From: Rhizophagus sp. LPA8_4_AMF | Taxonomy: Eukaryota > Glomeromycota > Glomeromycetes > Glomerales > Glomeraceae | Assembly (NCBI GenBank): GCA_021464525.1 | Contig: JADRCO010000034.1 | Span: 1-64,000, forward strand | Direction: 5' to 3' | Length of the DNA: 64,000 nt | Part shown: one piece after another, positions 33,910 through 44,292 of the stretch | Position numbering within the stretch: position 1 is the first letter of the stretch | Layout of the letters: the number at the start of each line of letters is the position of its first letter | Translations under genes and position numbers: made by a program | The notes under the pieces: model-generated | Databases searched by the model: none | What the model saw: only the letters and a program-made list of their open reading frames with translations | Told to the model about the DNA's origin: nothing

Positions 33910-35841
33910 TTAATCTTGAATATCAGATAAAATATTATTTAATATACTTTCTGCTTCATTGATTCCATTATTTACGGCCTTTTTGTACCAATCAATTGCT
34001 TTATTAATATTTCTATCAATTCCAATACCATCATAATAGCATTTTCCTATATAATATTGTGCCAATGCATATCCATTTTCCGCTGATTTTAAATACCATT
34101 TAAATGCTTTTATTTCGTCTTTATCTGTTCCTATACCATTTTTATAACATAATCCCAAATTACATTGTGCCATTGCATATCCATTCTCAGCTGACTTCAT
34201 GAACCATATTAATGCTTTCAGTTCATTTTTATTTATTCCTATACCATTTTTATAACAATATCCTAAGTAATTTTGTGCTTTATCATGTTCATTTTTAGCT
34301 GATTTCATAGACCATTCAAATGCTTTTACTTTATCTTTTTCTGTTCCTATGCCATTTCTATAACATATTCCTAAATTATATTGCCCAATAGCACATTCTG
34401 CATCAGCTGATTTCATATACCATTCAAATGCTTTTGTATCATTTTTATCTGTTCCTATACCATATTGATAACAGTTTCCTAAATTATTTTGCGCTATTTC
34501 ATTTCCATTTACTGCTGATTTTAAATACCATTCAAATGATTCTTTCTCATTTCTATCTGTTCCTACACCATTTTTATAACAAAATCCTAAATTACATTGC
34601 CCATCAGCATATCCCGAAATAGCTGATTTCAAGAACCATTCAAATGCCTTTTTTTCATTTTTATTTGTTCCTACACCATTTCTATAACAGAGTCCTAAAT
34701 TATTTTGCGCTATTATATTTCCATTTTCTGCTGATTTTAAATACCATTCAAATGCTTTTTTTTCATTTACATCCGTCCCTATACCATGGTTATAACAAAT
34801 TCCTAAAATACATTGTCCATTGGTATATCCACTAATAGCCGACTTCAATAACCACTCAAATGCTTTTTTGTCATTTTTATTTGTTATTTTATTAAGTAGA
34901 TAAGATATTCCCAAGTTACACTGTGCCATAGCATTTCCATTTTGTGCCGATTTTAAATACCATTTAAACGCTTTAGTTTCATTCTTATTTGTTACTTTAC
35001 CATTTTTATAACAATATCCTACATAAATTTGTGCTTTTGAATCATTCGCTATTGCCAATTTTAAATTTCTTTCAAATTCTTTCCTTTCACCATGATTCTG
35101 TGTAATCAGCTGTTTACTTTCGGACTTCAAAAACCATTTAAATGCTTTTTTTTTATCTTTCTGTATTCCCATTCCATCCATATAACAAATTGCTAAATTA
35201 TATTGTGCGTCTAAATTTCCCTTTTTAGCAGCACTTAGAAACAATTCAAAAGCTTTCCTATAATTAGATTTAACACCATCACCGTTTTGATAGCAAATGG
35301 CTAAATTATATTGAGCTTCTATATCATTATTTTTGGCCAATCTTTCAAGGCTTAATAATTTATTTCTCTTATAATTAATATCTAAAATAATATCTTTATA
35401 ATAAAATATTGACAATAAATATTTTCCGATAATCATATTCTTATTTGTTAAATAATTAAAAGTATCGTTATCATAATTTAATTGATCAAAATCTTCATTT
35501 AAAGAATCATTTTTAATTTCATTATTATTACTAATAGCTAACAAATATAATTCAATCGACATTCCTTTATCTAATTCACAACCAATACCAAATTGATAAA
35601 AGAATCCCATACAACTTGTGAACAAATATTTACTTACTTTATGCTTTATCATCATTTTAAGAACTTTTTCGGGTTCTTTATTATTACTTTTAAGATTATA
35701 TTTTATCCAATCAATCGAATTTTTTTCAAAATTATTAAAATCATTTGTTTTAATAATTTTATAATGAAAGTCTTTTAAAAAGTTTTTTAAAAAATTTTCA
35801 TCTTCAGAAATATTAATACAATCCGTAATTTCATTTAACAT
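33910..35841 (-). CDS. Sel1-repeat protein, 643 aa, 12 repeats
   Basis: A single exon from the ATG at 35841. Residues about 1-170 form an N-terminal helical part with one degenerate Sel1-like unit (GFFYQFGIGCELDKG). From about residue 170 there are 12 Sel1 units of about 36 residues each, with the pattern AQxNLGxCYxNGIGTxKNxxKAFEWYLKSAxNG. An irregular insert (KQLITQNHGERKEFERNLK) lies between units 2 and 3. Sel1 repeats are TPR-related alpha/alpha solenoids that scaffold protein complexes, for example ER-associated degradation and signalling. The partner is unknown. There is no signal peptide, transmembrane helix or kinase domain, although in these fungi Sel1 arrays are often fused to kinases. 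The 108-nt DNA repeats are similar enough to allow unequal crossing-over. Confidence 0.92.
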   Translation of the reverse strand: MLNEITDCINISEDENFLKNFLKDFHYKIIKTNDFNNFEKNSIDWIKYNLKSNNKEPEKVLKMMIKHKVSKYLFTSCMGFFYQFGIGCELDKGMSIELYLLAISNNNEIKNDSLNEDFDQLNYDNDTFNYLTNKNMIIGKYLLSIFYYKDIILDINYKRNKLLSLERLAKNNDIEAQYNLAICYQNGDGVKSNYRKAFELFLSAAKKGNLDAQYNLAICYMDGMGIQKDKKKAFKWFLKSESKQLITQNHGERKEFERNLKLAIANDSKAQIYVGYCYKNGKVTNKNETKAFKWYLKSAQNGNAMAQCNLGISYLLNKITNKNDKKAFEWLLKSAISGYTNGQCILGICYNHGIGTDVNEKKAFEWYLKSAENGNIIAQNNLGLCYRNGVGTNKNEKKAFEWFLKSAISGYADGQCNLGFCYKNGVGTDRNEKESFEWYLKSAVNGNEIAQNNLGNCYQYGIGTDKNDTKAFEWYMKSADAECAIGQYNLGICYRNGIGTEKDKVKAFEWSMKSAKNEHDKAQNYLGYCYKNGIGINKNELKALIWFMKSAENGYAMAQCNLGLCYKNGIGTDKDEIKAFKWYLKSAENGYALAQYYIGKCYYDGIGIDRNINKAIDWYKKAVNNGINEAESILNNILSDIQD

Positions 35842-37929
35842 TGCTATTTAATTAACATATGCATATTTGAGATATGTATATATGTATATGAAATATAAAG
35901 GTAAGAAAAAATTTTCTTCTTATTTTTAATGAAAGAGCCCGTTAAAAGGTTTAAGTTTCTGCCAAGAAGTCGCACAACGTTATCGAGAAATAAACTTCCT
36001 TTTTAAGTAAATTTCCATAATAGTACTAACCTGGTACTCGATTCGGATGAATTTACTGCCGATCAGTATTTTTTTGTACGACCATCTATGAACTTCAATT
36101 TGTAATATTAACGTAAAGAATGAATTTTTAGATCGCACGTTTCGAAAATGTAATTGATAAATTTCATGGGAAATCTATCGAACAGCAATTAATTTTTTTT
36201 TTTTTAAAAAAAAAAAAAACAAAAAAAAAAAAAGGCAAAAAAAAATTTGCGATCATTTGACGGAACTGTAACATGCGAAAAAAAGAAAAATCATGAAAAA
36301 TCAAAATTCTTAAGAAATCTTTCCGTTAAAGCCATACATCTATTATTAATATGCGAAATCTGAACTGACATTTAAACAATTAAGCAAGCAATTGAATCTT
36401 TCTTTTGTTTATTATATTAAAGCTCAAAAAAAAAAAGAAATTGATCGAAAATGCTTTCATTTTTAAATATAATAAAAAATTTTATAATTTATAAATAATA
36501 TTAAATTCTATCAATTTTAGTCATACATTGTTACAACTAAATCATCATAGTTTATAATTTTTTTCAAATTGAAAGAATTTCTTCAACTTATAGTTCCAAA
36601 TTCTCATGATAAAAGTAATAACAAAATATTCAAACTTTTATTTTCTGATAATTTTTCAATTAAACTTGATTTAATTCATCAGTATTAATTGAAAGATCTA
36701 AATTTAAATAATAAGATAATAATTACAGTACTGTAAAATCATTTAACTTTTATTTAAATCATCCTTATAATACTAATAAGATTTAATATTAATAGATAAA
36801 GACGGAATTTTTAACCTAATATTCATTTGCACATGATACCAGTACCCGAAATATTCATAAAAGGGTCAGGTCTGCGTAGAAGTGCAAAATAATCATGTAG
36901 ATCTTGCCTTTTATGAATATTCCAGTCAAATTTTACTACCGTTTTTAGATACTGACTGACATTATCTTAATTACGACCCTGAAGAAACACGTACAACGGA
37001 CTACTTTTGGACCTCAGGTTCACTACCCGTGATCATCTTCATGATTCGTGATGGTTTGAGAAATTACTTCGTTTCCACAAATAAATCTAGAATCATAGAG
37101 TGAACCTAGGAATAAACAGATTAAGAAAATATTACCTTGATGAAGTGCCAAAAGCATGGGAATAGATTAAGTATTACTAGTAGATGAAGGATCCATGGAC
37201 ATGACATTGCCTAACAATGTAATGTAATAACTTTTACATTAGTGTACAGCATGTTTGTAATGAGATATCTACTTACCATATACAGAACATATCCGGATTT
37301 GAGATCTTGAAAATCACTTGATAAAAACTTTGCGAATAAAATTCATATTTTTGTTAAATCTTCACATGAATAAGAGCCATTGAGGACTAGTATATACTAA
37401 CATACCTGGTGTAGTCATAATAAATAAATCTACCATAGTAGAATTATGCAGCACAAATATCATTTGAATCAAAAATTTAGTTATTTATGTTTGACAGTAC
37501 AAAATTTATTGTCCCATTGTGCACAACATTAATTCAATAGATTTCCACAAATGACTTAGTGAGTATTATACATTCTTTGAATAATTTGCCACATTAACTA
37601 ATTATATTTTCACTTTAGAATTTGGTCTGTTTAAAGGTAATTGACTACTGTTTATTTTGTTATCTTAAATTTAGCTTGATTTAAAGACTTCCTCTAATTA
37701 TATGAAATTACGTACTGATCACCCAAATGTGCTTCCTCTGCTCACACTAATAACTGTATGTTACCACGGCGCAATGTAGAAGAATGTGGCTTGTACACAT
37801 CCTTTACTTCGCCTTCATTGATTACGTGTTGCTATAAAAATTTTCTTATATAAACACCTTGAGAAAGAGGAGTGAAAATTACTTTTAAAATAAATCAATT
37901 AAAATTATATATCACACACAAAATTAATC
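35842..37929. other. AT-rich intergenic stretch
   Basis: It holds a T13/A13-type homopolymer hairpin at about 36189-36216 and a possible dispersed repeat at 36885-36990 (ATGTAGATCTTGCC, then TTCCAGTCAAATTTTACTAC) similar to 20375-20480. Small opposed repeats GGACCTCAGGTTCACT and CCTAGGTTCACTC lie near 37010 and 37100. No gene was seen. Confidence 0.35.
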
Positions 37930-38150
37930 ATGCAATTAAAATATTTAGTTATTATTGATTTTCGTCTTTACTATTGTTCTGGCAGGTAAATAAAATCATC
38001 TCTTTAATTGAATTTTTTGTTATAATTTAATTCATTATTGGTGCAGATGCAGAACCGCAAAATGATACATGTTGAATGGGAAGATCGATTGCCCAGCACG
38101 TGATGAAGTCCAACAATAACCTTAAACAGCACTTCAGACTTTATAATGGG
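37930..38150 (+). pseudogene. decayed small secreted-protein gene
   Basis: The start MQLKYLVIID and, one frame away, FVFTIVLAG together resemble a signal peptide. An intron-like gap (CAG|GTAAAT ... GGTGCAG) follows, and then DAEPQNDTC and a stop. The shape (signal peptide, short intron, Cys-containing mature part) is that of small secreted proteins. The frame break and early stop suggest it is dead, unless the exon boundaries differ from this reading. Confidence 0.3.
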
Positions 38151-38159
38151 TTTCATTTT

Positions 38160-39526
38160 CTAATGATAAAAGATAATGTTAAATGTTCATTATCACTCAT
38201 ATTTTATTACTAAATGTGTTTAAATTTATTATTATAACATATCTTATTTATATGTCGTGCAATAACAATATTAATATACGGACCAGAATGATCATCATTT
38301 AACTAGTCAACTAAGCTTTTTAATTATACTTTTCATAAGATTTTATATTAGATCTAATATCAAATTCAGATTTTAATATCAATTAATGTAACTAATTAAT
38401 TTTGCTCTGTGTAATATAGAATCATGTGTCAATAAATTTTGTGTATAATTTTTATATGCAATTATAATTAATTCAATAATATATTTAATATTTTTTGATT
38501 TGATAGTAAATAAATTAAATTAAGTTTAATATTTATTTATTAATTTGTTGCCAGTTTTTTTGATAATAATGTCATCTCAGATGACATTCAGATGACATTT
38601 TTATGTCTTTTCCTATCACTTTACGTCACGTATCACATGAAAATCACGATTTTCATGGCGCAACTATCACTTATTTTTTTGTCTCAGTTTTAACCAAGCG
38701 AAACCAGTTCACTTTTGAATTCAGAATGATCGGTTATAACAATTATCGCATATTATTTGCCATGTTGGTGTTTGTATTATTTATTTGTGGTTATAAATCG
38801 AAATTACGTAATCAAATAAATAACACCTTCAGGTGTCGATTGAAGCATCAGATAGAGATTGCATTAAGGTATAAATAAACATTAAATATTCCAGTCTTAA
38901 TAAATTATTTATTACATTAAAAAATATGTAATACTAAAATCTCAGATTGACTAGAAATACCAAATTATTTGTAAATTATAAACATTTCTCATATAAATTT
39001 TACAGCATAAAATTTCGCATAAATCAAATAAGTATAAATTTCATAATAGATATAATAGATATAATAAGTAATTTCATTAATAAATAAAGTGTATAAATGG
39101 AAGACTTTACGGAGATACAGGTGACGGTGCCACGAACTGACGCAATCGACACATGAGGCACAACATATATATTTACTTTCAATGTATTAAATTCAAATTA
39201 GTATTCTAACAGTAATAATTTTAATTTATAAATATAACTTCTATAATATGATTTTTTTTTAAAAAAAAAAAGTAATAAAGAAATAAATAAAAGTAATAAA
39301 AAATGAAAAAAACAAAAAATAACACATCAACAATAATAATAATCAAATAACAAAATCGAATTAACAAATTAATAAAAAAAAAAGTTAACATAAGATGAGT
39401 TAACACTTTCTTTCCTCCATCTTATCAAATAATTCCTTACTAATTAGAATAGTTAAAGAAAAGAGTTAGTAAAGTGCCTTAAAATAAACTTTGTAAAAAA
39501 ATTTCACAAAATAAGAAATTCGATAA
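38160..39526. other. AT-rich intergenic stretch
   Basis: A run of alternating GATGACAT/ATGTCATC words lies at 38568-38602. An open frame at 38603-38878 (91 codons) has no homology that I can see and I doubt it. T/A homopolymer runs lie at 39250-39270. Confidence 0.3.
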
Positions 39527-39922
39527 TTACAGTATATTATTAATTTCGGGATCATTTTGAATAAAGTTATCTATAGTCCTTTCAAATTCGTTAGATAAAT
39601 CGTCAGTGGTTGGTGAGTTTATAGAGGTTGGTGGAGTTATGTCACGATACATGACTTGAAGCTTATATAGCAGCTCGAAGAGCTGCTTATACTCATAATA
39701 ATTGGTTTTAAGATTTTCCGTCCCTCCCATCCTTGCCATCTGATCCCTTTTAAACATAAAAAAGGAATTTTGAGGAGTAGAACTGTTTGGGATCATGAGC
39801 TCTTCAATCGGCAATGCGAATGAGTATTTCAATTTCGAAGCTAGCTCTTTAATTTCCTGGATCAAGGATTCGGGATCTTGAATAGTATCAACAAAAATAA
39901 ATTTTTGTGATTGTTGAGACAT
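39527..39922 (-). CDS. short protein with an HMG-box-like N-terminal motif, 131 aa
   Basis: Start MSQQSQKFIF at 39922 is the first ATG. Residues about 44-65 read MIPNSSTPQNSFFMFKRDQM, resembling the first strand and helix of MATA-type HMG boxes (RPxNSFxLFRKD). After this the usual HMG helices 2 and 3 (with KxxxxxW) are absent. Residues 72-95 form another helix (YYEYKQLFELLYKLQVMY). The tail is Ser/Thr- and Asp-rich. HMG-box proteins of the MATA type are expanded in Rhizophagus as DNA-binding factors. Here the box looks truncated, so DNA binding is doubtful. It could be a shortened paralogue or an unrelated small protein. Confidence 0.5.
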   Translation of the reverse strand: MSQQSQKFIFVDTIQDPESLIQEIKELASKLKYSFALPIEELMIPNSSTPQNSFFMFKRDQMARMGGTENLKTNYYEYKQLFELLYKLQVMYRDITPPTSINSPTTDDLSNEFERTIDNFIQNDPEINNIL

Positions 39923-40597
39923 TTTTTTTAACAAGAGATCTTTTTTTTTTTTTAGAGGAGAGGTTATTTTTTATTTGTGAAAGAAATTTAAGAAAAAGAA
40001 TCGAGAAAAATTTTGTTCCTTATATACTTAAAATCAGCAGATGAAATATACAACGCCATTTTTAATATTACTAAATCTGCAAATAATAACATCCTGAATG
40101 AGAAACCGCTTTAATTACATAAATGTGATTATGTCCTGGAAAAGGATTTCCATATAATTTGTTTTTCGTTTTTGAGTTAATTTGATATATACGATATACT
40201 CTTATTAGTAAAATTTTTCCGGAGTTTATTAACTTTATAATTCGGGCGAGAAACGTAAATTCTTACGAATAATGATCGTGGTCCGATTTGCTAATTCAAA
40301 AATTCTACAATTGTATTGTTTCAGGAATATTCGTAAAGAACATTAGGTGACGATCCTTCCGAATGCGCAATCATCCGCTTTAACTGTCCATTGTCCTGGT
40401 TCCACAAAAAAATGACGAGATGATATTTATGATATTTATGGAATATTGTGTATCTAATTAATATTGCGGGCGGAAATAGAAACAAGATAAAGTTCTGAAC
40501 CTTTGACGACGAAGATAGTTTCGCAACAAATAACGAAATCCGAAAAATCCGAAACCTATAACTTAAAAAAAGGAATTGATCAACCTCGATATTTTGT
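39923..40597. other. intergenic stretch
   Basis: A poly-T/poly-A tract lies just upstream of the HMG-like gene. No gene was seen. Confidence 0.3.
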
Positions 40598-41281
40598 CAG
40601 AAAAATGTCACGTTCATGTGATTTTGATGCCGATCAGTTCTAAAAGTATATACTCATGATAAAGCATCGTAAGATGTCTCTGCGTCCGTTGGAGTTAGGT
40701 AGATACTTATATGTTTAGAATAGTCTAGTTACCTATTTACCTTGTAATTTAGCGTTTATCTGTTATGTATTCTCCTTTGTCTTGTCGTTATAATAAAAAT
40801 AAAAATAAAATAAAGCATCGTAAGATACCTAAAATAATTTTTTTTTATATTTCTAAAATTCTAAAATTCGTTATAATTTATTACAATTAACTTCTCTATT
40901 TTATTTTTTTTATGGTTCGCCATATCGTTTATTATTAATTTATAATTATCAGTTATATTTTATGGGTATTATTTTTGAAATATAATAAAATAAGAACTTT
41001 AATGTTTTATTTAATATATATATGAAAGTGTTGTTCTTTTTATTGATGTCATCTGAAAGAAGCAAGAGGTAGTATTTCTTACTACTATTATTATTTTTTA
41101 TTCTCAATAAAACATAATGCATTATGGACTCGTAGAAACGTTATACGTTAACAAATATGCTGAATTTTTGAATTTTTGATTCTAATACAAGAAAATAAAC
41201 AAATTTTATTGATATTACAAATGTATTGAATTAACTTATAAATGATCGGCATCAAAATCACGTGAACGTAACATTTTTCTG
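40598..41281. mobile_element. non-autonomous TIR element, 684 bp, with a nested insertion
   Basis: The left end CAGAAAAATGTCACGTTCAT and the right end, read inward, CAGAAAAATGTTACGTTCAC continue together through GTGATTTTGATGCCGATCA. This gives 39-bp ends with two mismatches. The inside is AT-rich and non-coding. No obvious target duplication was found. A short retroposed sequence is inserted at 40676-40811. Confidence 0.65.
40676..40811 (+). mobile_element. short retroposon (SINE or 5'-truncated LINE) with A-rich tail and target duplication
   Basis: ATAAAGCATCGTAAGAT occurs on both sides (ending at 40675 and at 40826), a 15-17 bp target-site duplication. The insert ends in a tail TAATAAAAATAAAAATAAAA. 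Long target duplications plus an A-rich tail are the marks of LINE-driven retroposition. No open frame or clear Pol III box is visible. Confidence 0.7.
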
Positions 41282-41582
41282 CGGTGATACTGGGGAAACT
41301 ATTTAATTGTCATATGATCAGTGTATGAATCTATTTGCGGAATTTGCGGAGCGCAACTTACTTTTGATTTCCGTAAATTCCACATGACCATGATCTGCAA
41401 CTTGAATTTTAAATTTTTTGATTCCGCAAATCGCGCAAAATTTCTGTAAGCTTTTATGCAAATATTTCTCCTAAATTATCTAATTAGTTAATTATTCTCA
41501 TCATGACTATAATAAATAAAATTATTTGACTAGAATTTTATACACTGCATATGATATTAATATATTAAGGGAGAGCAAATAT

Positions 41583-41689
41583 CACTTATTTTTACATGGT
41601 TAATGGGTGATTGGCTAAACTTTTTCCACGTCAGTGGCAAAATTTATAGTCGATCACCCATTAATCCATGAAAAATAAGTCTCGTACTA
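41583..41689. mobile_element. MITE-like palindrome, about 107 bp
   Basis: Arms are CACTTATTTTTACATGG then TTAATGGGTGATTGGCTA on the left and, read inward, GACTTATTTTTCATGG then ATTAATGGGTGATCGACTA on the right. CAAATAT flanks it at 41576-41582 and 41690-41696, a possible 7-bp target duplication. Confidence 0.5.
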
Positions 41690-42025
41690 CAAATATTATT
41701 ATCGTACGGCCTGACCATAACAGAAAAGTTTATCAATAGTCTATATAAGTTTATTTTAACAAATTTTATTTCAATATATATGAAGACTATTAAAAGTTTT
41801 TACAAGGAAATACTTTTAATAATTGTAATATTACTTTTAATATGAATCAATAAAATGTTTTTCTGATATTATAATAGCAGTGTTTTATTACAAAATGAAT
41901 AACTCCTCCTACTAACAACAATAATAAATAATATACAGTATATAGTTTATTCCGATGCTATAAGCTTTAATCACCGTACGATAAATAGCTGTTCTTAATC
42001 GGATCATAATATTATCGCACAGTGA

Positions 42026-42199
42026 TATTAATAGTTTATTTGCTATTTGCGTACAATATTGATATCAATAGTTTATTTGTACAATATTGAATATCGATAG
42101 TTTATTTGAGCATGATCTGCGTTAGCCGTACGGTGGTATTTATATTGGTTAAAGTCACGAAGTGATGTTAACCAATATAAATGCAACACCGTACAATAT
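42026..42199. repeat. short tandem words and a hairpin
   Basis: ATAGTTTATTTG occurs three times between about 42030 and 42110. A hairpin follows at 42126-42199: GCCGTACGGTGGTATTTATA then TTGGTTAA, matched by the reverse complement of TTAACCAATATAAATGCAAC then ACCGTACA. It is probably a MITE remnant. Confidence 0.5.
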
Positions 42200-42335
42200 C
42201 CATATATTATGATACAAGAAGAGAGAAGGATAAAATTCCTGACAAGTAGATTATCTTTAAAGATCTTTTGACCAAATGAATAAATTTTTAATTTCATCAG
42301 AATGTAAAATCGTTACTATAAAAAAGATTTCCACG

Positions 42336-42480
42336 TTAACGTTCAAGACTTTGAGTCAACATGATGTTGGCCCCACTGGGGCGTATACTACCTTTAAGGT
42401 CGTCTTACGTTCAAGGCTTCGAGCCGACCGGCGGGATGGAAAATCAATAGGCGTCTTCATCGAGAATATCTAATTCTCGA
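42336..42480. other. GC-richer, structured island
   Basis: In an AT-rich setting this block holds a direct repeat, (T)AACGTTCAAGACTTTGAG at 42337 and TACGTTCAAGGCTTCGAG at 42406. It also holds perfect small hairpins: GCCCCACTGGGGC at about 42370-42382, GGCTTCGAGCC at about 42414-42424, and TCGAGAATATCTAATTCTCGA at 42460-42480. It has no convincing protein frame. It could be a structured RNA, a retroposon head or part of a transposon end. Confidence 0.35.
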
Positions 42481-42846
42481 TAACCTGAATCGCTGCATTT
42501 ACAAAAATATTGGAGTATGAAACACTTTTTATCAGGAAATTCAAAATTAAAGATCGTTCAAAAATGCCGACACTAGGTCAATTTGTGTCATTTGCTTGAA
42601 CTATTACATTTTTTCTTATTTAGAGGAAAGACGTTGAAAAAAAAGTTTATTCACTTATTCGTGAGTTATGCACGATTTAAAATACCAAATAATTGTTACA
42701 AGAGAAATTTAAGCGAGGAGAAATTTATATTAGCTTCTGCTCTGCAGAAATATTTTTTATTTTATTAACAGAATATAAAAAAAATTTAAATTTTTACAAA
42801 AAAAATTATTTGATACAATAATATAATAAAATTTTAATGTTTGGTT

Positions 42847-44292
42847 TTACCTAACTACTCTTTCATTCTTATACTTTTCCACCATCTTATCATGATTTTC
42901 CGTCCATGTATAATCCAATTCATCATAATAATGAATGAATTTAATTGGAGACCTATTTTTATATTTCCAATTTTCAAAAAATGATTCCAACCCTTTCAAT
43001 GAAAAGTTCCATTTGTCTATAAATGAAAATTCCTTTAATGTTGTAGGTGATACTTTGTTCATTACTCTTAATAATTCGTCCCCGTTAGGTAATATCTCAA
43101 CATTTGTTGTAAGATATATTTTCTCTAATTGCGTACAATTCGAAAAAATCTTGCCCATTTCACTCAAATTATTATGGTCAACATTCATAGTTAACCTTAT
43201 TAACTTTGGACAGCAACTTGATATTACCTTAATTAATTTTTTATTTTCGGATTGATAGTCATTAGATTTAAGTGGACAACGTATATTAATTTCTAAAATG
43301 TTCATGCCTGATTTTTCAATTATTGAACATATTATATTACTCGGCAAATATAAAGCTTCAAGGTGTTGGAGATATGGAAATGATGCTATACATAAGTTAT
43401 GTTCCCAATCACGCCACTTTACACTTTCATATAATTCACCATGATATTCATTATTAAGCGCTAAATATTGTATATTTTTTAGTGATGGAATAAATATAGG
43501 TGGAATTAATGTAATAATGGGATTAATTATAAGTTTTTTTAAAGATGCAGCCTTTTTTTTAATTATATTACTTAATAATGTATATTTTTCTTCTACATTA
43601 TCAAAATGTAGACACAATGACTGGAGATTTTTTTGTACTTTGATAAATGAAACTAATCCTGGAATATCTTCATCATCACAATCATTTATTTCTAAATTTT
43701 TTAAGTTTTGGCAAATCTCAGCAAGTTTGGATAATGTTTTCGAAGTACCGGCTTCAAAATTGTATTCAAGGGAACGCAGATTTGAAAAAAATGTTTTTGA
43801 ATTTGGATAACGATATAATTTCTTTTTAGTATACCAATGGAAATACTTTGCATTGTTACATTTATTAAAAATTAGGTTGTAAATTTCACGCTCCAATATT
43901 TTTTTTTTATGTTTAGAATTGTCGACTTCGTCATTTATTAACAACTCCGCCATGTCTTCAATCCATACTGTTGTGAGACGAGTAAAAAAATTCATGTATT
44001 CGAATGTTGGACTTTTTTGAAATTTATTTAAAGGCAATATAATGTTATTTTGTGGTAAGGGATCTTCTGGATTGTTTGGTAGGAAGTGGGCGATGACATT
44101 ATACAATTTTTCTCGTGATTCTGGTTTGTGATTGAGAGGATTTTCGTAAGCATCTGAAATATATTTCCATAATAAAGGTACAGCTATATGACACCAAGTT
44201 GTATTTACTAAAATACATGAACGCAAAGAAGGAATATCATCATGTAATTCAGTAAAGATTAATAAGAGAATATCACCTACAAGTTGTGCCAT
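42847..44292 (-). CDS. F-box/LRR-like protein, 481 aa
   Basis: A single exon from the ATG at 44292. Residues about 4-50 form an F-box (VGDILLLIFTELHDDIPSLR, then CILVNTTWCHIAVPLLWKYI). Residues about 120-460 contain irregular leucine-rich units, e.g. NLRSLEYNFEAGTSKTLSKL, CQNLKNLEINDCDDEDIPGL, NLQSLCLHFDNVEEKYTLLS and CPKLIRLTMNVDHNNLSEMG. F-box proteins link substrates to SCF (Skp1-Cullin1) ubiquitin ligases, and the LRR part should choose the substrate. The exact target is unknown. The family is very large in Glomeromycotina, and a decayed relative lies at 1640-2949. Confidence 0.85.
   Translation of the reverse strand: MAQLVGDILLLIFTELHDDIPSLRSCILVNTTWCHIAVPLLWKYISDAYENPLNHKPESREKLYNVIAHFLPNNPEDPLPQNNIILPLNKFQKSPTFEYMNFFTRLTTVWIEDMAELLINDEVDNSKHKKKILEREIYNLIFNKCNNAKYFHWYTKKKLYRYPNSKTFFSNLRSLEYNFEAGTSKTLSKLAEICQNLKNLEINDCDDEDIPGLVSFIKVQKNLQSLCLHFDNVEEKYTLLSNIIKKKAASLKKLIINPIITLIPPIFIPSLKNIQYLALNNEYHGELYESVKWRDWEHNLCIASFPYLQHLEALYLPSNIICSIIEKSGMNILEINIRCPLKSNDYQSENKKLIKVISSCCPKLIRLTMNVDHNNLSEMGKIFSNCTQLEKIYLTTNVEILPNGDELLRVMNKVSPTTLKEFSFIDKWNFSLKGLESFFENWKYKNRSPIKFIHYYDELDYTWTENHDKMVEKYKNERVVR

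Noticed and set aside
34428-34835. Plus-strand open frames inside the Sel1 gene
   Set aside because: They are periodic reverse-strand readings of the 108-nt Sel1 repeats (repeated YLFLHHFYN-like text).
38603-38878. Open frame of 91 codons, plus strand
   Set aside because: No start context, no domain, and mixed hydrophobic text next to microrepeats; not supported as a gene.
42935-43829. Plus-strand open frames inside the F-box gene
   Set aside because: Hydrophobic reverse readings of Lys/Asn-rich sense codons; the minus-strand F-box protein is complete.
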